The notes below the pieces were generated by a model. The model had not been told where the DNA came from, searched no databases, and was given only the letters and a program-made list of their open reading frames with translations. Of a DNA stretch of 64,000 nucleotides, positions 1 through 10,082 are shown piece after piece. This stretch comes from Hyposmocoma kahamanoa (lineage: Eukaryota; Arthropoda; Insecta; Lepidoptera; Cosmopterigidae). The stretch lies in contig NW_020653945.1 of the NCBI RefSeq assembly GCF_003589595.1, positions 7,566,458 through 7,630,457 on the forward strand, in the 5' to 3' direction. How positions within the stretch are numbered: the first letter of the stretch is position 1; every line of letters starts with the position of its first letter. The position numbers and the translations under genes were made by a program.

Positions 1-709
1 TACATTGTTCAGGAAGAAAACAAGGGTTGCGATCCAAATCTTTTAGAAGCTGCCAGTAAAACAGAATGTGCTAAAAAAACGGCTGACATTCTGGGCATTT
101 GAAAATCAACTGTTTATACAGTTCTAAAAGAAAAATGCGAAAATATGAACTTTCAGCCCCCTAAACCGAAAGGCAGGCGAAAAAGCTACATACAAAAATT
201 CGATGAATTCCATTTGGAGGCCATAAGACGCAAGGTTCATCAATTCTTTTTCCGAAACGAAGGTCCAACTATTGCCAAGGTAATCATTCGCAAATCAATA
301 TTCACTTTGGCAGATTATTTAAATGACTTGCTGTAGTTGTTTAGGTGCAGAAATCTTGGCGTACGACGTGTTTGTCAATTAAAGCTATCATTACAGTCAA
401 ATTGCGTAATTCGCACCAGAGATGGGCCAGCACTCGGGTTTTTCGGAGTTAGTTTGGGCACAGGTAAAGGGGCACGTCGCAAGAAATAACAAAACTTTTA
501 AAATGAATGAAGTTAAAATATTGCTTGGAGAAGGGATAACTAATGTAACGCCACAAAAGTGGAAAAATTGTGTAGACCACGTTATCAACGATGTCGAAAC
601 GAAAATGCGCCAACTCGACCATTTATTTGACGACGTATGTGATACATTTATTATACATGTATCGGATTCCGACGATACCATTACCTCGTCTAACACAGAA
701 GAGATTTAA
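1..709 (+). pseudogene. Decayed DDE (Tc1/mariner-superfamily) transposase remnant
   Basis: The remnant lacks its 5' end, which would lie before the window, and a large middle part. Frame 1 from base 1 reads as a helix-turn-helix N-terminus (ADILGI, a TGA stop at 100-102, then KSTVYTVLKEK). It continues through GRRKSYIQKFDEFHLEAIRRK to a stop near 335, resembling the DNA-binding region of insect DDE-superfamily transposases. A second open stretch at 422-706 reads ELVWAQVKGHVARNNKTF and then PQKWKNCVDHV. This resembles the C-terminus of the same proteins (typically NPIELIWAQVKG...). The DDE catalytic core between the halves is missing, so the copy is dead. Family membership is inferred from remembered motif patterns, not from a search. 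Confidence 0.6.
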
Positions 710-810
710 TTTCGAATTAAAAAAAATGTATATGAAACACGTATATATACATTTGTTTCGTAATTTGTGAATCCGCCCAGTGTGCATTATACATATTTAA
801 TTTTAAGTCA

Positions 811-889
811 ACATTTGAATTGTAGATTTTATAAGTACATTTGAATTGTAAAATTTATAAGTACATTTGAATTGTTAACTTTTGTAAGT
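811..889. repeat. Three-unit 26-bp tandem repeat
   Basis: Units at 811-836, 837-862 and 863-889 each begin ACATTTGAATTG and end TATAAGT or TGTAAGT. The first two differ by a few bases, and the third is 27 bp. The array is AT-rich, lies between the transposase remnant and Ro60, and has no evident function. Confidence 0.85.
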
Positions 890-1051
890 TCATCACATCT
901 ATTAAAAATCAAAAAGGGAAATTTTGTGGTTTTTAATTTTAATTCAGTATAGATAATCAAATCCAACGCGATAACGCAATTACTAATCATTAGAATGTTA
1001 TAAGTCTCACAATTCATACATTTTTTGGAAACTATTATCATCTTTCCAACC

Positions 1052-1059
1052 TATCGATA
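1052..1059. promoter_or_regulatory. DRE-like TATCGATA motif upstream of Ro60
   Basis: This is a perfect 8-bp palindrome identical to the Drosophila DREF-binding element, followed by a second partial ATCGA at about 1064. It lies about 800 bp before the Ro60 start codon. Distance to the transcription start is unknown, so a promoter role is an inference. Confidence 0.3.
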
Positions 1060-1867
1060 AATCTATCGACAATAGCTACATGACTATTTAAAATTTTACG
1101 AAAACTGGCAACCCTGCAAATGTCAAATTTTTCCATCTTCAATAAAAACGGACTATATATCCTTCTAATTTGTGGCACAGCAACAGCTGAACGTCAAAGT
1201 GTTACAAAGTACGCTATGATGTCAAACAAAAACGAATATAAACCAAATATAGAGTGTATGATCTATGATATAAACTGAGTTGAGAAACAAAAAAGAAATA
1301 ACCTCTTGCATTATTTAGTGTCGGAGACTTCCTTTTAACGTAGGTATTTGCTACACTACGTTCAAATAAAATGTAATCTATATTTTCATTCTAACGTCCG
1401 TCCTCCAAAAAATTGCAACTTTTCGATGTAAACGTCAATGTCAAAAAATTTAGAAAACGAGGTAAAATCTCTGATTTTTTTCATCAAATTATTAATTATT
1501 TTTTAAATCCTTTTATATAAAATATCTTTCTTTAATTTAGTTTTATAACCAGTCAAAGGCATGTTTAACATTTTCCGATTTGGTACATCCCGCTATGAAT
1601 ATGATTCAGCCATTGTATTTTTTTTCTGGCCACATCCTCAATTTATTGTAGCACATGTTTCGCTCGAATACCGACAGAAAATTAATAGTTTTTTTCGTGG
1701 AATACATTTACCATTAACAACGTCTATGTTCTTCGCAGCTGAATACGATCGCGGAGTCGGGCGTACGTACGCACCTAGATGAGCTACGCTTTGCATTTTG
1801 ATTACACACATACTGCGTCGCCTGGATCTGGTTCAGTAGGACCGAGGAACTGATTTCGTGAACAAAA

Positions 1868-4800
1868 ATGACAGATCCCGTACCTCTTGATCCCAAACTA
1901 CGCAATCAATTGACAAGATTTGTTCACACTGGGCGTGAGATACCAAAGTACTACCCAGGCTGTTGGTTGTCTCATAAATACTTCGAAGACGACAAGTTGC
2001 AAGCCCTAAATGAAGCCCTTCAAAATAGAGCGAACAATGTCGAAGTTGTGGAAGTCTTGTTGAAGGTAAGTTTTTCTTTATGGGTAAGTTTTATACACAT
2101 ATAAAACACGCACATATAGTTAACTAACATTATGTTCTGTTGCAGACCGGCAAAGATGGACAGTACACGCGCTTTGAGCCACTAGCTTTTGCTTTGGCAA
2201 AGTGCATTAAACTTGGTTCGGATGCCGTGAAGCAAGCTGCTTACAAGGCTGCAGCTGAATTGTGTGTCACTCCAGAACAGCTAATGATCTTCAATAGATT
2301 TGCCAGGTCATTGAAAACGGGTATGCATTATCGACATGCTTGCATTAATAAGTAATAGTTATTTTTATTATTATTTAATATGACTGTTACCAATTTTAAC
2401 TTAAGTTACTGCTGTTTAGAAACTTGAAAATAATTTCAATTACCCACATAAAGATGACCTTAAATGTAATTTGTGAATTCATAAAAAAGTTTTCAATCAA
2501 TTATAATGTTTAAGTTTTAAATATTTAATATTTGAAATATATGTTGAGAAAATAATAAAATCATTACTGTCTTGACTTATAACAATTTTTGTATTATAAT
2601 CTTGTTTCCATCTGGGATCAGTCCTTGAACCAAAACAGATCCTTCCTATAGTTTAATGAACAGTTGTTCAAAACCCAGTTGGGTTTCTACTCTAAAATAT
2701 ACTTAATTAAACTGCCTGCGTGGCCGAACAGTTATCATGCTGCCATGCAGAGGTCCTCACTTTGATTCCCAGGCCGGGAGAAATATGCCTATGGCCTACA
2801 TTTATTTCTCTCGTGAGTTTGGGTGTAATTTGTGTTTGTCTATGTGTGTGTCCATGGCACTCGTGACACAGGGATTCCCTAGTGTGGGGCTAAGTGTGTG
2901 TGTATTATTATTACTTAATTCACAAATAATGAAAGTTGTTGACAATTTAGAATATATTTTAAATATTTATTTTATATATTTTTATAGTTTTGTTTATTAC
3001 TTGTTCCTGTGAAAATATGGTTACTTTTACTTTTACTTTACATTATTATTTTTTTATAAAATTACTTTTGGACCTACGAATGGTGACCCCAATTTGGCAT
3101 CATTGTCCAGTAGATTAAATCATTTTGAACGCCTACTGTTGCCTTGCCAGTGTCAGTATTGTAACCAACACCTCTTATCCTTAATAAACAAACTAATTAA
3201 CATAGGAAATTAAACTATTTTTTCAAATCTAAATTTGCTAGTATATTTGTTTTTTCAAACAAACTAATGTTTCAGGCCCTTTACAGGTCCCATGATCATG
3301 GCTGATTGTTTAGTTTCATTTCCTATGCATAACAGTTGTGAAAACCTAAAAACTATAAATCTGTTTAACAGGCAATGGTCGCGGATGGTGCAAGAACGTC
3401 AATGAGTGGTACAACAAGAAGGATCCAATGGAACTGGCCAAAGAGCTAACTCGTGTCCGATCACGCCACGGACGCTCACACACCACGCTTCTGAGAAAAG
3501 CCCATTACAAGACTCCTGAAAATGATGCCGGTAAGCAAATAAACAATGTAGTATTGTGAGTTAATTAGTAGTTAATTATAGTAGGAAACATGAATCACAT
3601 ATCACATAAACAATAAAATGTACCATTAAATAAGTTTTAGTATTGTTTGATATATTAACAAACAACTTTAATTTTATTTGAATTTACAATAATATTGAGA
3701 ACTGATATTTTGTGACCTTGACTATATGGCCATACCCTTGCTTTTTTGCTTCATTTTCAGTATGGTGAATTTTGGATTCTCGGACACTTATATTGTACCG
3801 TCGATGTTTTCTAGAAAGAGCGTAAGCGCCATTTCGAATAATTTTTCAGGGGAGCATATTTTAGGTTTTAACAACTGTTTTAAAATATTTACGTCCTGTT
3901 TTAAAATTCAATTTTGTTTTAATAAAGTTTAATTTTTAAAGTTCTGTAGCAATAAAACTCCTTGTGAAACAGTTCGTTCAGAGAAGTACCTACTGTCACC
4001 TTAACTATTTCTGCCGCCAAGCGGTAATGCTGCGTTCCGGTTTAAAAGAGTTAGGGTGCTAGTGAAATTACAAGCACATGAGACTTATGTCTCAGGGTGA
4101 CGGGCGCAGTGGCAGTGCCCCTCAGATCTTTGTGTTTTATAGCTCTGAGTGGAACTGCAACTGTTATGGACAGGCGTGTCGCTTACAATCAAGGACACGA
4201 ATTGTTCGTCCCGTCACTTGGTATCATAAAAAGAAAAGGCTCCCCTAAAAATATTTCAAAATTTCGCTTACACCCACTCTAGGAAACACAGACGACGGTG
4301 TTTGAATGCATTTCATTTTGTCCACTGTAATTACCACGCTAAATGATGTATTGATATTAAGTGACCAAACTATTTACTGTAAACAAATTAGGTCCATTTT
4401 TAACATACAATATCTTTAATATAATCAGTGTTGGGCAAAATTTAATTGTTGTGGCAATTAAAGATTGACAATTAATTAATTGTCAATTGCGAAACAGCAA
4501 TTAAAGCGGTTCTCGCAACTAACAATTGATCAATCGTTAATCGCGTATATCTACAATTAATCAATTTTCAATCTTTTCAATGTTTTTGATTAACTATTAA
4601 AACTGACATTTATGATAAATTTATACGGCATATGGGGGTGAGTTAGGGGGTTAGGAGGTGGGTTGGGGGTGAGTTAAGGGTGGGACGCTCCCCGACGGGC
4701 CCCCCAAACGGCCCCATAACCGGACCCTCAACCGGCCCCTCAACCGGCCCCCAACCGGCCCCCAACCGGCCCCCCAACCGGCTCTCCAAACGGCCCCCTA

Positions 4801-7800
4801 ACCCAGCCTTAACCCACCCCGTAACCCATATACGTAATGACACTTTTATTCGGTACTTTCGGTTTTAATTGTTAGTTTCAATTGTTTCTTAGAACAACTA
4901 AAAAAATTAATTGCAATTAATTTAATTCCAATTAAAATCAATTGCAATTAAATCAATTTATTTTTTAATCTGATTGAATTTCTGATTGAAATTTAATTGA
5001 TTAACGCCCAACACTGAATATAATTGATTTAGGAGAAATGGGATTAAAAATACACCTTAACAATTACAAATTTACATTTCAGCTCGCGACGCAGTGATCA
5101 AGTACGCGATTTTCGGCCTAAAACGGGCGAGGCAAGTAGTCGGCGACCAGGAGGGAGTGAAGGAGATTTTTGACTATATACAAAAAGTAGAAGACATGAG
5201 ACATTGTGAGGACCCGGTGGCCGCCGCCGCGCTGGCGATGAAATTTCAGTTTACTATTGATCATGTCCCTGGACACTTGCTTACATCACACGAAGTAAGT
5301 TTATTATACTTTATACTATGGAATTTTAGTACTTTCAAAATTTTGCTACAATTATTAAAAGTTTTAATAAATGTGAACTATTAATCATCTATGAATAATT
5401 GGTGTATCACAAAACACAAACACAGTTGAATTAAGAAACAAATTAAATTCTGCTATTATTATGGTTTTGTTCAGTAATCAAGCTCAATAAACTCTTGTGC
5501 GATCTTGTTACTATCCAATACGAAACCTGTCATGGTCTAAAAACTAATAATGTCGTGGTCGTGGTTGCTCAGTTTTCTGTTAAATTTTTTAGTTAATAAA
5601 TGGGCTCAAAACTCGTTTGTTTCTGCCAAACTACGCAATTTTTTCAATATCATAAAACATTTTAAATAACCCTAAGAATAGTAATGAATAGTTAATGAAT
5701 AATTGAGAAATTTTTATCCACATATTCCTTAAATTAACGTGTTATTAACCAAATGAGTGCTATCTCGCTCACTCTCCTGCACTTTTTTTATCCACATATT
5801 CCTTAAATTAACGTGTTATTAACCAAATGAATGCTATCTCGCTCACTCTCCTGCGCTTCATTGATAGTGACAGCAACAATATTATTACATCACAAGATAG
5901 ACCATGTGACCTGATGAAGCAGACCTGATATGAATTCAAAACATCTACTAAACAATAATTTCTTTGCATTTAGGCTACATATTTATATCATTTTCTGTTA
6001 TAAAAAAATTAATACCTTGTATTTAAAAAGATCTAATTTATCTTTATGATTGACTGAGTGAGGCGGTGAAGTGGATCCTTGAAAACAATGCTTATATTTA
6101 TATATTTATTTCATCAAAAACTAGCAACCCACTAAACTTTAATATCTTTAATTTAAAATCTAGTCAAAATTTTTGTTATGATTACTTTAAATTAGCTTAT
6201 CATATCTCTTACATTTGATCTGAAAATATTTATAATTTCAGGTATGGAACGCAATTCTCCCGCAGTTCTCTCTAGAACAACTATTATACAATATCCAACG
6301 CATTCACAACATGGGATTCCTGACTAGTGACTCGACCACAACAGCTATCCTGATATCCTTAATCACCAACCAGGATGTTATTAAGAAATCGAAGGTTACT
6401 CCCTTGGCTGTCTACATCACGCTTAACAACTATAAGAAGAAGACAAAGTAAGGGTTTAATTATCACAAATAGATAAAGTTTTCAAAAATTTTGGCTAATT
6501 AGAGCCCCATTATTTGATACTATGGACGCCTCTTTGTTACAAAATTCGTTATTGTTGTTTAATGGAATATGTTGTAGTTATAATATGCAATATAACTATT
6601 TAGGCCCCTAAAACACGAGAAAGCCAAAGTGGCTTTGGAGAAAGAACAGCGCCGTCGCTCACGCCAGATTTACGACACCAAAGCCGAACGTTGGGAGTGG
6701 AACGTCGCCAGGAGACATCCTAAGGAAGTCAAGCATTGGGGCAAGTATTGACTCATATTCAATCAATTACGAGTTATTTACACAGCGATTATCGTGGTAG
6801 GATACAACTATCTGAGTCGGGATGTGTCGCTAATCCATTTCAAATTGGACACACACATCTCCGAATACTTCTTTGAAACTATGTGCAGGTTTCATCACAA
6901 TGTGTTTATCTCCAAGAAAGTAAATCAGCACAAATGATTATTAAAACTGCCTCATTGGTCGAATGGTTACCATGCTGGTCTCCCAGGCAGAGGTCCCGGG
7001 TTTGCTGCACGGGCAGGGACAAATATTTGTACGGCCTACATTTATTACTCGTGTGAGTTTGGGTATGAAATGTGGTTGCTTAGTGCATGGCTCCCGTGAC
7101 ATAGGGTTTACCCTAATTGCGAGGCTATGAATGTGTGCATTAAAAAAATCTTAGTCTTTTGTTTATTACATGCTGTTAGCCTGACAAGACCAGTGTATTC
7201 AAGCCAGCTTAGTCCAGCTCCAGACTAGCTTGCCTACCTTCAAAATGTTTCATGAAAACTAGTTATTTATTACGTAGTTTAAAACAATACTACCGCTACG
7301 ATTACTCACTCCGTTTCGCCTAAGTACTCCATTGGCGTTTTCTTCTGTAGAAGTTTCATCAAAATGTCGTTGCTACTTGTTGCACGATGCAACTTATGTC
7401 GCGTAATTCACCACTCATCTCTCTCATTACCACTGTCATCATATTCTAAAGTTGTTTTTGCTCTGTTCATTGCACCAATCCTTTGAAGTTTTTGAATATG
7501 GTTAGTATTATTTACTGAAATAATTTAATTTGTTATGCATCTATCATTGATATATTTTGCTGATTGTTAATATTTTCATGTAATAAGCATTTTTAAGGGT
7601 CCTAATTTGGAGGCCCAATACAATTATTTTTCGAAACTTTTATAACCGTTTCCAGTCTATTCTGTTATTTTTACTTCTGGTTTATAACTTCATTTTTTTT
7701 TTATTCTTCCTTTAGTGCTTATGGAGTTAATTTCACTACTCTTATGTCCATAGTAATGGTTTGATGTTACTAATTTAATTAATTACACAAATGAAACACG

Positions 7801-10005
7801 TAATTTATATAATACCTGCATTATTATTTAATGAGAAGGATTTAACATTGATGAATATGTAAAGGTATCGACCACCCGCCGAACCCTGCAGTGATCTCGG
7901 CTCTGAACAAGTTGATCGATCAGACGTGGCTGCTGACAGCGCCCACCAACGCCCGTTACATGATCACCCTTGACATGAGACACCATATGTTCAAAGGTAC
8001 ATATTTGTTATTATTTGTATAAATTTCTATAAGTAAAAATATCTCGATAGACAGGCGAAGAATTTTTCAAGTCCCACGGTTTTGTATAATAGTACTGCTG
8101 TATAAATAACACGACGTTAAGAAAAAAACCTTATGTTCTGCTTAGTTTTAATTAACACCCAGCCGACCCAATACTGTGGTCCAACTTATTTTTTTTTAGA
8201 ATACCAAATGACGGGACGAACAAGTCGTGCGCCTGGTGGTAAGCGACACGCCTATCCTTAACAGTTGCAGTGCCACTCAGAGCGTTAAATCGTAAAGATC
8301 ATAGGGGCACTGCCACTGCGTCCGTCACCCTGAGTCATAAGTTGACAAGTCCCATGTGCCTATAATTTTACCAATTTTAAATGATAGATAGTGTTATCAA
8401 AAATAAAGGGTATGACGACTTGTCATTGTAATAGGTCGTCATTTCTGTAAGAACTACGTAATACCGAAGAAAGGCAAGAAAGTGTCTGCCAAGGCGACGG
8501 TGCCGCCCACCACCGGCGGCGGCGATGCTGACTCCGAAAACAAAAGCAAGAAACATTTGTTGGCCGAGTGCTTCTACAACAAGCATGTCACTCCTGGTCA
8601 CGCTGGTGAGTAAACAGGATATAAGTTCGTTTTGTCTAACTCAAGGACAACATATAGAGACAAAAAAGAGACAAGGAAAGAGAAAGACAAAGATAATAGA
8701 CAAGGCAGATTTTGAGAGAGGCAGAAGCAGGCTTTGACATTTGTCTATTAGAGTCGGGCTCAAGCACAATTCACTATTTTGTAAATTTTGATTTTTGTAA
8801 AATGTAATGTAATTAACAATTGCGAATTATAAAATAGATAAATATTGAAATAAATATTATTTCATTACTTCTATAAAGGTGGCTCCTCCAAAGTTTCTAG
8901 GTGCGTCATACATTTTACATTGGAATAAATTTTCAGCTATAATCGTGGCCCTGCAAATCTTAAAGCGCGAGAAAGAGGTGAAGGTGGCCGTCTTTACCGA
9001 ACAGGGCATTGAGATCGTCTCCATTGAGCGCAACTTCAGTAGCATCGAGGAAGCTGAATTCCAGTTGAGGGTAAGTTCATCAACAATCAAATGACAACAA
9101 CTAGCGAGTTTAACAAACAGTTATCCGTCTGTATTATTCATCTTTCAAATAGTCTCTCTTATCTTTTACAAATTTGTAACGACATTGGGTTTCCTTTAAG
9201 ACTATTTACGTCATCAGCAACAGTCCACTGCTGGATATGGACCGCCCCTAATGTACGCCACTCCTCAGAAAGTATGTCCATATTAGAATATCTCTAAATT
9301 GAAACAATTTCAACAACTTCTAGAAAGCCAACCTCGGCCGCGTGCAGCTAGACGCACCGATCGAATGGGCGTCCAAGAACAACCAAAAAGTGGACGTTTT
9401 CATCAACATGATAGACCGGTCCTCTCGATATATGGAGCTCGAGAAAAATGCGCGCGGGGGTCGCGGACCTGGTGGCAGATTCGGGCCCCCGCCGCCAGCG
9501 AACAAGGAGCTACAAGACCACTGCCCCGTAAGGGCCCTTGAACGCTACAGGAAAAATGCTAACATACCCGATGCTAAGTAAGATAATATCATGTAACTAG
9601 AATTTAGTATATTGATAGTCCTTCATAGTAAGATCAAAAGAACTTCAACATCTCTGTTTCATTATTATAATAATAAAATATACAAATATTATTTACTACT
9701 TAATTTTTTATTACTCTGATTATTAGTAATTTTAATTTCTTGTTAATTTAATTGAAAATAATATTTTTTAATATATTTCTTATTAAATAGATACTTTGCT
9801 GGGAAATTGAATGTGACTATAACTGTAATAAATTGAACGTGATGTGACTATTTAATGTGATATTTCCAGGTTGGTAGTAATGTCGCTGGCATCTCACCGC
9901 TCGGGTACAACAGATGGCAGCCACGAGGGCATCCTCGATATCGTCGGCATCGACGAGCATGTCCCACAACTGCTTGACGCGTTTGCACTCGGCCTATTCA
10001 AATGA
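1868..10005 (+). CDS. Ro60: 60 kDa SS-A/Ro ribonucleoprotein homologue (Ro60, TROVE domain)
   Basis: RNA-binding ring protein of the Ro60 family, which binds misfolded small RNAs and Y RNAs. Coding exons: 1868-2065, 2146-2320, 3372-3530, 5083-5294, 6242-6447, 6604-6740, 7865-7996, 8435-8605, 8937-9070, 9218-9271, 9324-9577, 9870-10005. They join to 656 codons (655 aa; human Ro60 is 538). The ATG has an AAAA context and an in-frame TGA three codons upstream. TROVE/HEAT-like segments fill about residues 10-350, with recognisable stretches such as FEPLAFALAKC and VWNAILPQFSLEQLL. A vWA-like domain follows (about 390-655). Its metal-site motif DxSxS is replaced by D399-M-R-H-H403, and the expected MIDAS Thr is not evident. 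Two insertions relative to human are seen: residues 408-462 (Lys/Gly-rich) and an RGG/Pro-rich loop at 569-585. Intron 6 uses a GC donor (6741). The family is clear; exon borders are by eye. Confidence 0.9.
2711..2915 (+). repeat. tRNA-derived SINE copy (family S1)
   Basis: Begins ACTGCCTGCGTGGCCGAACA, an A-box-like stretch, and carries a degenerate B box (TTTGATTCCCAG) about 45 bp on. A GT-rich body follows, ending near a TATTATTATTA tail. It is clearly related to copies at 6945-7150 and 42078-42300. It lies in Ro60 intron 2. It is not a functional tRNA gene, because it has no cloverleaf. Confidence 0.7.
3225..3355 (+). repeat. Partial copy of foldback repeat family B
   Basis: Contains the shared core GTTTTTTCAAACAAAC, then a CAGGCCCTTTACAGG block, and ends at the TAGTTTCATTTCCTATG terminal sequence found at 48997-49020. 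Its left inverted repeat is missing. It lies in Ro60 intron 2, just upstream of exon 3. Confidence 0.6.
3944..4240 (+). repeat. Retroposon family A copy (LINE 3' end or SINE-like)
   Basis: First of nine copies in the window. The shared core includes GACGGGCGCAGTGGCAGTGC, CTCTGAGTGG and GGACAGGCGTGTCGCTTAC. It ends GGTATCATAAAAAG, a short A-rich tail that sets the orientation. Other copies: 8190-8372 (-), 32190-32420 (-), 35207-35505 (-), 44699-44980 (-), 49056-49315 (+), 60631-60920 (+), 62257-62432 (+), 63316-63460 (+). Several are 5'-truncated, as expected for target-primed retrotransposition. It lies in Ro60 intron 3. Confidence 0.75.
4426..5016. mobile_element. hAT-type MITE with internal G-rich/C-rich minisatellite
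   Basis: Terminal inverted repeats CAGTGTTGGGC and GCCCAACACTG are flanked by the perfect 8-bp duplication AATATAAT (4418-4425 and 5017-5024). These are hAT hallmarks. Beside the ends are TTAATTG-type AT-rich repeats. The centre switches to G-runs on the + strand (4634-4672) and then C-runs (about 4690-4825, repeated CAACCGGCCCC units), so the centre can also fold back on itself. It has no coding capacity. It lies in Ro60 intron 3, between a family A retroposon and exon 4. Confidence 0.85.
5711..5858. repeat. Two-copy 74-bp tandem duplication
   Basis: Units 5711-5784 and 5785-5858 are nearly identical. Each contains TATCCACATATTCCTTAAAT and GCTATCTCGCTCACTCTCC. It lies in Ro60 intron 4. The very low divergence suggests a recent duplication. 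Confidence 0.85.
6741..7864 (+). other. GC-AG intron of Ro60
   Basis: The donor reads G|GCAAGT, the canonical context for the rare GC-type donors, and the acceptor reads AAAG|GT. Splicing TGG-G to GT-ATC keeps the frame (HWG-IDHPPN). No GT donor nearby preserves the frame, and reading straight through meets TGA after four codons. The intron carries an S1 SINE (6945-7150). Confidence 0.75.
6945..7150 (+). repeat. tRNA-derived SINE copy (family S1)
   Basis: Begins AAACTGCCTCATTGGTCGAATG (A-box region) and has GTCCCGGGTTTGCTGCACGG at the B-box position. It ends GTGTGCATTAAAAAAA. It is related to the copies at 2711 and 42078 and lies inside the GC-AG intron of Ro60. Confidence 0.7.
8190..8372 (-). 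repeat. Retroposon family A copy, reverse orientation
   Basis: On the plus strand it starts with a T-run (reverse of the A tail), then ACCAAATGACGGGACGAACA and the core GGCACTGCCACTGCGTCCGTC. It is a 5'-truncated copy in Ro60 intron 7, about 60 bp before exon 8. Confidence 0.75.
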
Positions 10006-10076
10006 TCACCCGGCAAACCGACCGACCGTCAACACGTTCGAATCGACCTCCTTACCTCAATGTTGCAATCAATTCG

Positions 10077-10082
10077 AATAAA
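10077..10082 (+). terminator. Candidate polyadenylation signal for Ro60
   Basis: AATAAA lies 72 bp after the Ro60 stop. Further AATAAA motifs occur near 10621, 10933 and 11051, so a longer 3' UTR is equally possible. Confidence 0.4.

Noticed and set aside
397..696. 99-codon open frame on the minus strand
   Set aside because: It is the antisense of the transposase C-terminal fragment, whose plus-strand reading has the recognisable WAQVKG motif.
811..889. CRISPR-like array
   Set aside because: Units are contiguous without spacers, and the DNA is eukaryotic.
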